Shown: piece after piece, positions 18,979 to 27,512 of the stretch
Layout of the letters: every line of letters begins with the position of its first letter
Numbering within the stretch: the stretch's first letter is position 1
Assembly: GCA_013695355.1 (NCBI GenBank)
Contig: JACDAQ010000040.1
Coordinates: forward strand, 106,114-170,113
Length of the DNA stretch: 64,000 bases
Source: Candidatus Protochlamydia sp.
GTDB lineage: Bacteria > Chlamydiota > Chlamydiia > Chlamydiales > Parachlamydiaceae
Direction of reading: 5' to 3'
Position numbers and translations under genes: made by a program
The notes under the pieces: generated by a model
What the model saw: the letters and a program-made list of their open reading frames with translations, nothing else
Databases searched by the model: none
Told to the model about the DNA's origin: nothing

Positions 18979-19259
18979 ATTACCCTTATTTTAAATTTAT
19001 ATTTATATAAATAATAACAATATTATATTTTTTATAGTTAAGAAATTATAATTATTTAAATTTTTATCAATTTGAATAAAGAAATAAAAGATAATTTTAA
19101 AAAGACAGATAGGAAGGAAATAGATTAGAATAGAATATAACAACCTTATTCATTTGCCGGAAACGGCTTCATTTAACCAAAATATTTCCCATGTTTTTCT
19201 TGTTTTTGCTTTGCAATTGGCATAAAGTATCTGAAAAAAAATGCATTTTAGGAGGCATC

Positions 19260-19751
19260 ATGACAGAGAAGGTAAATCCCATTCCTGAAGGTTTCAATAC
19301 CTTGACACCCTATATTATTGTCAATGACGGGGTAAAGGCCATTCAATTCTATGAAAAGGCATTCGGGGCGCATGAGACCTATCGTAGTAAAATGCCAAAT
19401 GGTAAAATTATGCATGCACGCCTTAAAATCGGTAATTCAATGTTAATGCTTTCTGATGAATTTCCGCATTCTGAAGGCTGCGGCATGAAGGCTCCTGCCT
19501 CATTGAAAGGGACAACTACAACTTTAAATCTATATGTAGAAGATGTGGATGCGCTTTTTTTAAAAGCGGTTAATGCAGGCGCAAAAGTTTTAATGCCCCT
19601 GGAAAATATGTTCTGGGGTGACCGCTATGGTCAAGTTGAAGATCCTTTCGGTCATATTTGGAGTTTGGGGACAAGAATAAAAAACATGACAAATGAAGAA
19701 ATAGAAGAAGCCGCGGCGGCATTTTTTTCTAGTGGAAGCGAGCAAAGCTAA
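19260..19751 (+). CDS. VOC-family (glyoxalase/PhnB-like) protein
   Basis: 163 residues from the ATG at 19260, preceded by AGGAGG, which decides this start over the upstream ATG at 19191. It has the paired beta-alpha-beta-beta-beta modules of the vicinal oxygen chelate fold: LTPYIIVNDGVKAIQFYEKAF and, after MLMLSDE, LNLYVEDVDALFLKAVNAGA. The sequence ends with the typical WGDRYGQVEDPFGHIWSLGT. It is closest to PhnB/DUF1428-type members, whose substrate is unknown. Candidate metal ligands are His in IMHARL and Glu in VEDPFGH. A stem-loop terminator follows. Confidence 0.85.
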   Translation: MTEKVNPIPEGFNTLTPYIIVNDGVKAIQFYEKAFGAHETYRSKMPNGKIMHARLKIGNSMLMLSDEFPHSEGCGMKAPASLKGTTTTLNLYVEDVDALFLKAVNAGAKVLMPLENMFWGDRYGQVEDPFGHIWSLGTRIKNMTNEEIEEAAAAFFSSGSEQS

Positions 19752-19774
19752 TTTTTATCACAGTTGACAATTCT

Positions 19775-19814
19775 TTTTAAAAACGCGTCATTCTATGCCG
19801 CGTTTTTAAAATTT
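19775..19814 (+). terminator. Intrinsic terminator after the VOC gene
   Basis: Arms TAAAAACGCG and CGCGTTTTTA with loop TCATTCTATGC, ending in T-rich sequence. It can act in either direction and lies 24 bases after the stop. Confidence 0.7.
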
Positions 19815-20403
19815 TAACACGGGAAATTTTCTAATTAGATTGCATTTAACGTGTTTATTCCCGCATTAAAATAAATCCTTTTTTCAGATGTCGCACTTTC
19901 TAAAAAAGCGCAGAATTTAAGGGATACTGAGTCTGCCCTCTTGTTAAAACGACATCTATTTCAAGAAAGGCTGTAGAATTAAAGATACTAGAAATTGTCT
20001 TGGCCTTTACGCATCATGACCTATAGTTGGTAAGGCGTTAGAAAAAAAGATCTATTAACCTGAGTTTGGATTTTTTTTGCCCTTTCGGCTAGCGTGAAAG
20101 CTCTCGCGATTGAATAAATAACTTTGAGGGTCATATTGATTAATATTACCCTCAAATTTATTTTTCAAGCCCGAGGCTTTGACGAAGCCCAAAGAGCGAA
20201 AAAACTCCAAACTCAGGTTATTAGTAAAAATTAAGTTGATTTATCTATTTGAGACAGGCTAAAAATTAATGCTTGACGACGGCAACCATTAGCCAAAAAT
20301 TTAAACGTCTAGTCTTTTAGATAAGGAATGGACTCGAATGATCCATTCCTTATCTATACCCAAGTAATTTAAAAAAATTTGAATAGTTGGGTTAAACTTT
20401 CGC
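19815..20403. other. Intergenic stretch holding one palindromic element
   Basis: No coding frame is convincing here. The only structured content is the element at 20055-20221. Just before the - strand gene that ends at 20404, two matching blocks, AAGGAATGGA and TCCATTCCTTATC (20319-20355), form a hairpin that probably ends that gene's transcript. Confidence 0.5.
20055..20221. mobile_element. Family-A-type palindromic element with different interior
   Basis: 167 bases bounded by TTAACCTGAGTTTGGA and its exact reverse complement TCCAAACTCAGGTTA. Inside, a second palindrome (TTTGAGGGTCATATTG and ATATTACCCTCAAA) and partly matching arms (GCCCTTTCGGCTAGCG / GAAGCCCAAAGAGCG) give a long nested hairpin. 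The terminal repeat matches that of the element at 15947, while the middle differs. No coding capacity. Confidence 0.6.
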
Positions 20404-21198
20404 TTATTTGTAACGTCGTTTTTTATGTGGCATTTCTAAATTGGTTTGGCCGGGAGTAATTCCTTTTTTAACAGACGATGCAACTTGCTCAAGCTTTTGG
20501 TTTTGCTCTTTGATTTCTTCTCTCGTCACTTCATCATGCACAATCCGTTTTTTTAGATCTTGATGCTTGATTGTTTCATGCTTTGCCCCGTCCTTGATGT
20601 CCTGTTCTTTTTTGCGACGATCAATCTCATTACGCATCTCGCCCATTTTTTTTAGAAAGGCCAATTTTATTTTTTCCGGCACATTGCGCATCTGTAATAT
20701 TAAAAAGTCCATCACAGTTCCGCTTAAAAGCTGGGCGCGGGCCAGGCTTTCTTTTAAATAATTTTGACTCGTTTCACGGCGAGCTTCTGATTTCTCTTCT
20801 TCCTGTTCATCCTCAATTTCTTCTTCGGGATTTAAACGAACAAATTCCTCAAACGTTTCGGCAACGCTGCTCAGGCGCTTAGCTTCCATTTCAGAAAGCG
20901 GCTTTATACTTACTTTTTTTCCGTTAATAGCCAAATCAGGCTGGCTTTGCAGGCTTTCAACGAATTGAGGGCTGATAAAGGCATAAACCATATCCCCTTT
21001 TTCAACAACTGCTACAAAGCGGTTATCCTTTGACCAGTTATGCAATTTTTTAATTCTTTCTGCCGGGCTTAAATCGGCCAAATCGAGTTTCTTAAGTTGC
21101 GGCCTTTTTTTAGATGCAATAAAAAGATCGACACGGATACCCTCTCCGGAGAGGCCGGCAGGTTTCAAAATTTGTTCGAGTCCAGTACTTTTAATCAT
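20404..21198 (-). CDS. Hypothetical protein, charged, coiled-coil C-terminus
   Basis: 264 residues, AAGGA before the start. Not recognised. It has no signal peptide or membrane segment. Residues 1-110 look globular (RVDLFIASKKRPQLKKLDLADLS, then KGDMVYAFISPQFVESLQ). An acidic stretch (EEEIEDEQEEEKSEARRE, about 124-141) separates this from a Lys/Glu-rich helical C-terminus that ends in the basic tail PHKKRRYK. It may bind nucleic acid or act as a scaffold, but nothing shows this directly. It is divergent from the pknD cluster. Confidence 0.65.
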   Translation of the reverse strand: MIKSTGLEQILKPAGLSGEGIRVDLFIASKKRPQLKKLDLADLSPAERIKKLHNWSKDNRFVAVVEKGDMVYAFISPQFVESLQSQPDLAINGKKVSIKPLSEMEAKRLSSVAETFEEFVRLNPEEEIEDEQEEEKSEARRETSQNYLKESLARAQLLSGTVMDFLILQMRNVPEKIKLAFLKKMGEMRNEIDRRKKEQDIKDGAKHETIKHQDLKKRIVHDEVTREEIKEQNQKLEQVASSVKKGITPGQTNLEMPHKKRRYK

Positions 21199-21468
21199 AT
21201 TTTTCCTTGCTTACGTGTGATTTAATACTTATTATTCAATAAGAAAGTAAACTAACATAATATTATATTTTTAACAACCATAAAGCTTTTTCTTAAGCAT
21301 ATATTTAAACAATTACAACCTCATTTTAACATATCATTTGATTTACTCAAATCTTTGTTACGCTATTTCTTCAAAGGGAGTAGCAATGCTATATGTTTTG
21401 AATAAATTTTTTTACAATTCCCTCTTAATTCTCTTTCCCTTATGATGAAAATATTTTTACGAGGTGGA

Positions 21469-21876
21469 ATGGAAAAAAATAAAAATCAGATTATTCATAT
21501 TGGAAAATTGCTCCAGCCCCAAATGAAGGGTATTTATTTGATTTTAAAGCGGCCGGACTCTTTTCAGCACGTTTGGTTCACCTTATCTAAAGCAGGCGAA
21601 GAGAAAGCAACTTCAGTCTGGGGAGGAACACCTCAGGAGGCCATTCAGGCAGCCCGCAAAATTTGGAGAGAGGGGCCCTTCCAAACGATAAACTGCGGGT
21701 TTCGCTATACATTGCCAGAAAGGGATCAACACGGGGCAAATGCCCTTTTCTGTCAAATGGCCGCTTCCTACTCTTCCCCAACAGGAGTTTATTTTGAAGA
21801 AGAGTTGGGTGCCAACTGTATTGTTCAGAATGCTTCACTGGAAGCACGCGATTTATACAAGAGATTAATAAAATAA
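21469..21876 (+). CDS. Conserved small hypothetical upstream of pknD
   Basis: 135 residues from the ATG at 21469, which has GAGGTGG right before it; an upstream in-frame ATG at 21442 lacks a ribosome site. Not recognised. The sequence is mixed and soluble (IYLILKRPDSFQHVWFTL, then GGTPQEAIQAARKIWREG). The stop overlaps the pknD start by one base (TAATG), so the two are translationally coupled and the protein probably works with the kinase. Confidence 0.7.
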   Translation: MEKNKNQIIHIGKLLQPQMKGIYLILKRPDSFQHVWFTLSKAGEEKATSVWGGTPQEAIQAARKIWREGPFQTINCGFRYTLPERDQHGANALFCQMAASYSSPTGVYFEEELGANCIVQNASLEARDLYKRLIK

Positions 21877-24818
21877 TGGCCGACCCCCTCCCTACTAAAA
21901 CTTTTACCTGCCTTTTTTGCCGCCAAATTTGCCAGTTTGACCCTCCCCTTTCCCTTGTTTTCTGCCCATTTTGCGGAAAATCTCAAGAAGAAGGAACTCC
22001 CCCGCTACCTATTCAAAGTGATACCTATCAAACGATTAAAACCATTGGCAAAGGGGGGATGGGAGAAGTTTTTTTAGTTTATGATCCTTTTTGTGGCCGT
22101 CAGATCGCTCTAAAAAAAATCCGCTCCGATCTAATTGGCCACCCTCAAATAAGAAGCCGTTTTCTGAAAGAAGCGCATATGACCTGCCAACTGACTCACC
22201 CTGCCATCATGCCTATTTACACTATTCAATCTGACGAAACATCCGCCTATTATACAATGCCTTTTGTTGAAGGCGAAACTTTAAAGCAGATCATTAGAAA
22301 AACGCGACGGCAGGAAAAAAAAGGGGAGAAATTAGACCATTTGGGCGGGTCTATTCCAGCCTTGATGCGCATATTTGTGACGATCTGCCAGGCTGTTGCT
22401 TATGCTCATTCAAAAAATGTCCTGCATCGGGACCTTAAACCTGAAAATGTAATGGTAGGAAAATATGGCGAGGTTTTGATACTGGACTGGGGACTGGCAA
22501 AATACATTGATAGCGCCCCCTCTGATGAAATGGAAGAACCTTCCCTTCCCTCCTCGATCGCCAAACGAAAAAACATCACGCTGACTGGAAAGGTCGTGGG
22601 TACTGTCGCTTATATGGCTCCTGAGCGTGCTCTTGGGATGCCTGCTACCATTCAGACCGACATCTATTCGCTTGGGGTCATACTCTATCAATTGCTTACC
22701 CTTCAAATTCCTTTTAAAAGGGAATCCTTGGAAGATTTTCGAAAAAATATGAGAAAAGAGGAATATCATGATCCTGTATTGACAGCTCCCTACAGGGATG
22801 TCCCTAGAACCCTGGCGCAATTTACAGAAAAATGCCTAGCCCTCAATCTTAATGAGCGTTATCAATCGGTTGACGACCTGATCAGGGATGTTGAAAATTA
22901 TCTTGAGGGTAGGTCTGAATGGTTTCCTGCAGGCCATTTGGACAGCCGCCAAAAAGAGGACTGGGAATTTCAAGAAAACGTTTTGATGGCAGGCCATGTT
23001 GCTATTACTAGTCTCACTGAAGAGGCAGAATGGGTCAGCCTGATGGTCTCCAAGCAATCTTTTAGCGGGAATACTAGAATAGAAACGGAAATATGCATAG
23101 GTGAAAAAGGAAAGGGCATTGGATTTCTGCTAAGCATACCTGAGGCGGGCGAAAGACTGCATATTAATGAAGGATATTGCTTGTGGTTTGGGTCGGATGA
23201 CAATCGCACAACAAAATTGCTCCGCTCAAATGTGGAAGTAATGCAAGCTCCCGAGATTTTTTTAAGGCGGCAGGAATGGTATAAGGTCAGGATTGAGAAA
23301 ATTGAAAAATCTATTCATGTCTATCTCAATGATATCCCACAATTTTCTTATATTGCCCATATCCCCCTTATCGGGACTCACATCGGAATGCTTGCTAGAG
23401 ATGACGATTTTTTAATCAAACCTCTTCAGGTTTATTTGGGCAGCTTAAATTTAATGGTCAATTGTTTGGCTGTCCCTGATGCCTTCTTAGCCCATCATGA
23501 TTATCCCAAAGCTTTAAGCGAGTACAGGCGCATAGCCTATTCTTTTCCCGATCGACCTGAAGGTCGGGAAGCCCTCTTCCGGGCAGGGCTTACCTTTCTT
23601 GAACAGGCCGAAAATTCGGAAAATAAAGATATTTATATTGATGAGGCTTTCAAGGAATTTGAAAAATTGCACGGGACGCCTGGAGCCCCGCTCGAGTACC
23701 TAGGTAAAGCCTTGGCTTATCAAATACTTCATGAAAGCGAAGAAGAGATCAAATGCTATGAACTGGCCTATCGTCGTTATCCCAAACATCCTTTGCTTCC
23801 AATTCTGCATGAACAAATGATCTCCCGGGTGCATGAGGTATCCAGGCTGCAGCGTATTACTGCCTACCGATTTACTTTACTGACTGTCAGGCATTTGCCT
23901 TTAAATGCCATTGATGCTCATACACGCCGCCTATTCAACAGTCTCCAAAAGCATTGGGAGCATTTACCTTTCATTGAAGAAATCCTCTCTAAACACCCCT
24001 CTGCTTATCAAATAGGATTTTCAAACATTCTGGCTTTTTGGCTGGCCAAGCCTTATGTGCTAGGTGAAATTATTGATAATCTATTTGAGAAAGGTTCTTT
24101 CTTTTCAGAAGACATGCATAATTCCTTTTTTTTACTAATCGAGCTCGGTTCATGGGAATATGCAAATGAAAAAATGAAAAATCTTCAATCTTCCTCTGAT
24201 ATACCGGCAGGGAATAGCTTTGCCTGGTTTGAAACTCTAATTGCAAGCCAATCACAGCCCCTTTCCTCTGTGCTTGAAAATTTTTATTCACAACAACCCA
24301 ATCCCATTAAAATGAATCAGAAAAGGACGGTCCTTTATCTGCTCGATCAGGCTCTTGACCGTCAGGAATTTAATTTAGTCCACAAATATGCCAAATTGAT
24401 TGAAAAAGATGAACCTGCCCTCGACTATAAGTTTGAGCTTTGCTTACGCCAAATTTGGGCTTATTTGCTAGAAAAAAAATGGCAAAAGGCTGGAAAGCTT
24501 ATTACAATGTATCCCATCGAACTCTTAAGCACCGATTCAACGCTGCTTCATTTTTTATATGGGTGCTGGCTCCGGGCAACCGAGGGAAAAGAAATGTCCG
24601 ATATACATTACATGGGGCTTCTTCCGGTAAACTACCCAAGAAGCTGGACCCTAGCCAGCCATGAATTAATTGGCACGCTTTCCCCGTCCTGGCATCACAA
24701 AGCCTTCTTATGGGAAAAAAGACAGCTTTACCGGCAATTAGCTTTATATTATCATTGTGCAGGAAAAAATACCCAGCAAGCTCAAGAGAGTTATTACCAG
24801 CAGTTTATCCATGTCTGA
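21876..24818 (+). CDS. pknD: Serine/threonine protein kinase PknD
   Basis: 980 residues. It begins with a zinc-ribbon-like segment (CLFCRQ ... CPFCGKS, residues ~12-35). The kinase domain (about 50-345) has the glycine loop GKGGMGEVFLV, Lys in IALKKI, the catalytic loop HRDLKPENV (~183-191) and a metal motif DWG in place of DFG, followed by TVAYMAPERAL. After it come a concanavalin/LamG-like beta domain (~360-525) and a long helical TPR-like region (~530-980) with AEYRR/LSEYRRIAYSFPDRPEG-type repeats. This architecture and length agree with chlamydial PknD. DWG is, as I recall, usual for PknD. It overlaps the genes on both sides. Its end lies 2.7 kb before valS; in C. trachomatis the two are adjacent. 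Confidence 0.95.
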   Translation: MADPLPTKTFTCLFCRQICQFDPPLSLVFCPFCGKSQEEGTPPLPIQSDTYQTIKTIGKGGMGEVFLVYDPFCGRQIALKKIRSDLIGHPQIRSRFLKEAHMTCQLTHPAIMPIYTIQSDETSAYYTMPFVEGETLKQIIRKTRRQEKKGEKLDHLGGSIPALMRIFVTICQAVAYAHSKNVLHRDLKPENVMVGKYGEVLILDWGLAKYIDSAPSDEMEEPSLPSSIAKRKNITLTGKVVGTVAYMAPERALGMPATIQTDIYSLGVILYQLLTLQIPFKRESLEDFRKNMRKEEYHDPVLTAPYRDVPRTLAQFTEKCLALNLNERYQSVDDLIRDVENYLEGRSEWFPAGHLDSRQKEDWEFQENVLMAGHVAITSLTEEAEWVSLMVSKQSFSGNTRIETEICIGEKGKGIGFLLSIPEAGERLHINEGYCLWFGSDDNRTTKLLRSNVEVMQAPEIFLRRQEWYKVRIEKIEKSIHVYLNDIPQFSYIAHIPLIGTHIGMLARDDDFLIKPLQVYLGSLNLMVNCLAVPDAFLAHHDYPKALSEYRRIAYSFPDRPEGREALFRAGLTFLEQAENSENKDIYIDEAFKEFEKLHGTPGAPLEYLGKALAYQILHESEEEIKCYELAYRRYPKHPLLPILHEQMISRVHEVSRLQRITAYRFTLLTVRHLPLNAIDAHTRRLFNSLQKHWEHLPFIEEILSKHPSAYQIGFSNILAFWLAKPYVLGEIIDNLFEKGSFFSEDMHNSFFLLIELGSWEYANEKMKNLQSSSDIPAGNSFAWFETLIASQSQPLSSVLENFYSQQPNPIKMNQKRTVLYLLDQALDRQEFNLVHKYAKLIEKDEPALDYKFELCLRQIWAYLLEKKWQKAGKLITMYPIELLSTDSTLLHFLYGCWLRATEGKEMSDIHYMGLLPVNYPRSWTLASHELIGTLSPSWHHKAFLWEKRQLYRQLALYYHCAGKNTQQAQESYYQQFIHV

Positions 24819-25362
24819 CAAACCTTTTACCTATCCGGAAATTGACGAAAGCAAAGTCGTTTTCCAAGAATCCCTGATCAGGGTTAGCCGCGATATTCTC
24901 CGTCTAAAGAACGGAACGCCCTATTCCTATTATTCTTTAAATACTTACCCCTATGCTGTCATCATTTTAGCTACTAATTTAGATGGCTACTATATCTTGA
25001 ACCAGGAATATCGCCATCCTACCGGACAGTTTCTGTTGAGCTGCCCAGGGGGCTATATTGATAAGGACGAAGACCCGATCGAAGCAGCAAAAAGAGAACT
25101 AGAGGAAGAAACCGGCTATCAAGCCTTAACCTTCGAACTCATTGGAAGCGCCTATCCTTATGCGGGGATAAGCAGCCAAAAGACCATTTACGTAAGGGCT
25201 AAGGAGGCTGTCAAAAAAACGGCCCCTCGTTTAGACACCTGCGAGATTATTCAAACAAAATTATTAAGTCCCAAAGAACTTGATCAAGCCATCAGCGAAG
25301 GAAAAAATTTAGATGGCACGCTTTGTACGGCTTTATTTTTCAATCAAAGGAATATATTATGA
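24811..25362 (+). CDS. Nudix hydrolase (ADP-ribose pyrophosphatase-like)
   Basis: 183 residues from the ATG at 24811, which overlaps the pknD stop by 8 bases; the in-frame ATG at 24757 lies deep inside pknD. The complete Nudix box GGYIDKDEDPIEAAKRELEE followed by ETGY (residues ~75-98) fits GX5EX7REUXEEXGU. The upstream QEYRHPTGQFLLSCPGG is typical of the ADP-ribose pyrophosphatase group, which hydrolyses nucleoside diphosphate sugars. Co-translation with pknD is likely; the metabolic link is unknown. Confidence 0.9.
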   Translation: MSDKPFTYPEIDESKVVFQESLIRVSRDILRLKNGTPYSYYSLNTYPYAVIILATNLDGYYILNQEYRHPTGQFLLSCPGGYIDKDEDPIEAAKRELEEETGYQALTFELIGSAYPYAGISSQKTIYVRAKEAVKKTAPRLDTCEIIQTKLLSPKELDQAISEGKNLDGTLCTALFFNQRNIL

Positions 25363-25796
25363 CATTTATCGATACATTAAAAAATTATACTAATGAAACA
25401 GCGATACCTGCCTGCAGATACGGAATAGCTGTTGGCGTGGAAACGGGCAAAAAATGGCTAGGTCTTACTGTCACTCACCTAAAAGAGCTTCCAGCTTATA
25501 TGAAAAATGACGTTAAAGTCGCTGCGGGCACTGTCATAGCTGCAAATATCTTATTTTTTTGGGCGGCTAAAAGAATAGCGGCTGCTTTTGATAACCGTAT
25601 TTTTCGCGACCATACTCCTCATGCAGATGATCAAATTTGGGTTAAAAATAGAGGGCTGGATATCATCGCCGGCGGAACCGTATTCGCGTTAAATGTTTTA
25701 CTCAGCAAGGCTTGTCAATACCCATTAAGCCGGCCTGTGCAGGCAGCACTCGTCATCAACACCCTAGTATTAAGAAATGTTTTTAACATAGTCTAA
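25359..25796 (+). CDS. Small putative membrane protein
   Basis: 145 residues from the ATG at 25359, which overlaps the Nudix stop by 4 bases (ATGA) and has AAAGGA before it. Two hydrophobic segments are visible, VAAGTVIAANILFFWAA (~residues 52-68) and LDIIAGGTVFALNVLLS (~100-117), followed by a third weaker one near the C-terminus. No known family. It closes the run pknD-Nudix-this gene, and an intrinsic terminator lies 10 bases after the stop. Confidence 0.7.
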   Translation: MTFIDTLKNYTNETAIPACRYGIAVGVETGKKWLGLTVTHLKELPAYMKNDVKVAAGTVIAANILFFWAAKRIAAAFDNRIFRDHTPHADDQIWVKNRGLDIIAGGTVFALNVLLSKACQYPLSRPVQAALVINTLVLRNVFNIV

Positions 25797-25805
25797 CTAT
25801 TAAAA

Positions 25806-25831
25806 ATCCGAAATTCAATTCGGACGTTTTT
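25806..25831 (+). terminator. Intrinsic terminator of the pknD run
   Basis: TCCGAA, loop ATTCAA, TTCGGA, then CGTTTTTGG. It directly follows the last gene of the run. Confidence 0.8.
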
Positions 25832-26452
25832 GGATGATTTTGTCAAATTTGGAATTTAACTTAAAATACACATACTATTAATTTTAGGGTGTTTACGTTA
25901 TATTACATTGAGAGTCAAAAGGGCCAGAAGGCGTCCAATTGGATTTCGGAAATTACGTCTTTAATGTGCAAATTCATTTCATGTATTTTAACTCCATCAT
26001 CTCTGTAAGAATATTTAAGTTTTTTTAAGAAATTGCAAATTTTTTCTTTGCAACCATTCCTACCTTGGAACATGACAAACTTTGAAAAAATTTACCCCAC
26101 TTCAGAATCGGTTCTAAACAAGAAATCACTTTAAATTCAATTTTCTTTTAAAAAAATATTTACTTTTTAATTTCTTGCCCTTAGAGTCAAAAAACTTTGA
26201 GGTATGTATCAAAAATTGCCCTAGGTTGCTTTTTGAGCAGTCATTAAAAGTATAAGGATTTTAAGGGAGAATTCACCTCTCCTTCAAAGTTATTGAGTTT
26301 TTAACTTGCTTAAAAAATTCAAATCGAGGCCTAACTGATCGATTTTGTGATTTTTGCTAAGAATGACGTTTGATGGAATCCGCAAATGGATCTTGGCATT
26401 GAACATCAAGAAAGTAAAGGAACCAAAATAGATCAGAAGAGTTTGCAATTTT
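25832..26452. other. Long AT-rich gap without recognisable content
   Basis: About 620 bases with no frame that looks coding, no RNA gene and no clear repeat. The block AGAGTCAAAA occurs twice (25911 and 26182). It may be the remains of a lost gene; nothing supports a specific one. Confidence 0.4.
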
Positions 26453-26613
26453 AGTGCTTTGTTGCAAAAAGTTTTATGGCAAATTTGAGCTTGAAGCTCC
26501 CGCGGTTGACGGATTTAAAATGACCCAATTATAACAATATGGGGTCATTTTAAATACGCCAACCCGTGGCTTCGAAATTAAAATTTTAGCTTAAAACTTT
26601 TGTAACTAGCACT
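26453..26613. mobile_element. Family-B palindromic element (MITE-like), copy 1
   Basis: 161 bases from AGTGCTTTGTTGCAAAAAG to CTTTTGTAACTAGCACT. The two halves are near reverse complements throughout, with a perfect inner block ATTTAAAATGACCC / GGGTCATTTTAAAT. The ends are AGTGCT and AGCACT. A partial copy lies at 39405, and a short arm-like piece at the end of rsmE (around 2660). It ends 51 bases before the first collagen-like gene and so could supply its promoter region. Confidence 0.6.
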
Positions 26614-26663
26614 GGATAGGAAAGAAGTAGCTTTAAACAATTAAACCCAATTGATGGTAAATT

Positions 26664-27380
26664 ATGAAAAAAATATTTTTTTTGTTTTCGATGTTCTTTG
26701 CTTTGAACGCGGCAATGCCCCTTGTTGCGGAACTGGATTATGATATTGCATCTAGCGTAGCAAGAAGAAGATGCTGTTCTAAAATTAGATTTAGAGATAG
26801 AAATAACTGCCCAACTACCTGTCCTACCGGACCAACAGGAGCAACAGGACCTGCAGGAGCAACAGGGCCAGGCAGCTCAGCTGAAATCGCTTGTTTTGGA
26901 TCTTTTTACACACAATTCGATACCTCTTCTCCTGAGGAATTTGGCCAGGTACTTCCAGGTTCTTGCGTTCCGTTAAACCTCACTCAAGCGAATGTGGGTA
27001 ATTTCGTTCCGGTTACTTTAAGCAATGGCGAACCTCCACGTGGCGAGACGGTACGTGCTTGGGAAGTTGAGACAGGATGTGAAGGAATTTATCATGTCGT
27101 TTGGGGTGTAAATTCCAGAAATACCGGAACAGAAATCGCATTGACAATCAATGGCGTTCCAGTTCAGGGGGGTGAAGTAGATACGGGTGCAGGCAATCAA
27201 ACAACGACATATGCAAGTATCGTCACATTAAATGCAGGGGATCAGATTTGCATCCAAAACGTCGGCGAAATTGGAAGCAGTACGTTAGAACTTGGCACTG
27301 CAAATGGACCTGCACGCGGTGATAATAATACCGCCTTCCTGGTATTATTCAGGTTGCATGACCCAATCTTGACAAGATAG
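26664..27380 (+). CDS. Secreted collagen-like protein with C1q/BclA-like domain, cysteine-rich copy
   Basis: 238 residues: signal peptide (KKIFFLFSMFFALNAAMPLVA), a Cys-containing basic stretch (RRRCCSKIRFRDRNNC), a short collagen repeat (CPTGPTGATGPAGATGPG, about residues 53-70) and a C-terminal beta domain of about 165 residues like the trimerising BclA/C1q fold (GIYHVVWGVNSRNTGTE, then TTTYASIVTLNAGDQI). Probably trimeric, surface-exposed or secreted. It is clearly paralogous to the gene at 30699. Four Cys in the globular domain (IACF, GSCV, TGCE, QICI) are missing from that paralog. A terminator follows. Confidence 0.85.
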   Translation: MKKIFFLFSMFFALNAAMPLVAELDYDIASSVARRRCCSKIRFRDRNNCPTTCPTGPTGATGPAGATGPGSSAEIACFGSFYTQFDTSSPEEFGQVLPGSCVPLNLTQANVGNFVPVTLSNGEPPRGETVRAWEVETGCEGIYHVVWGVNSRNTGTEIALTINGVPVQGGEVDTGAGNQTTTYASIVTLNAGDQICIQNVGEIGSSTLELGTANGPARGDNNTAFLVLFRLHDPILTR

Positions 27381-27390
27381 TCATCTCTTC

Positions 27391-27425
27391 GAAAGGCACA
27401 GAATTTAACTTTCTGTGCCTTTCTT
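27391..27425 (+). terminator. Intrinsic terminator of collagen-like gene 1
   Basis: GAAAGGCACAGAA, loop TTTAAC, TTTCTGTGCCTTTC. An almost identical design (GCACAGAAGG) ends the paralog at 31590, so gene and terminator were duplicated together. Confidence 0.85.
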
Positions 27426-27512
27426 GTTATTACCCGACCATCAAAATCTTCTCGTTTGTTGCTTTTTCACTTCTTTCTATGCTAGATTATTCAAAAAACA
27501 AACGAGCCATCC

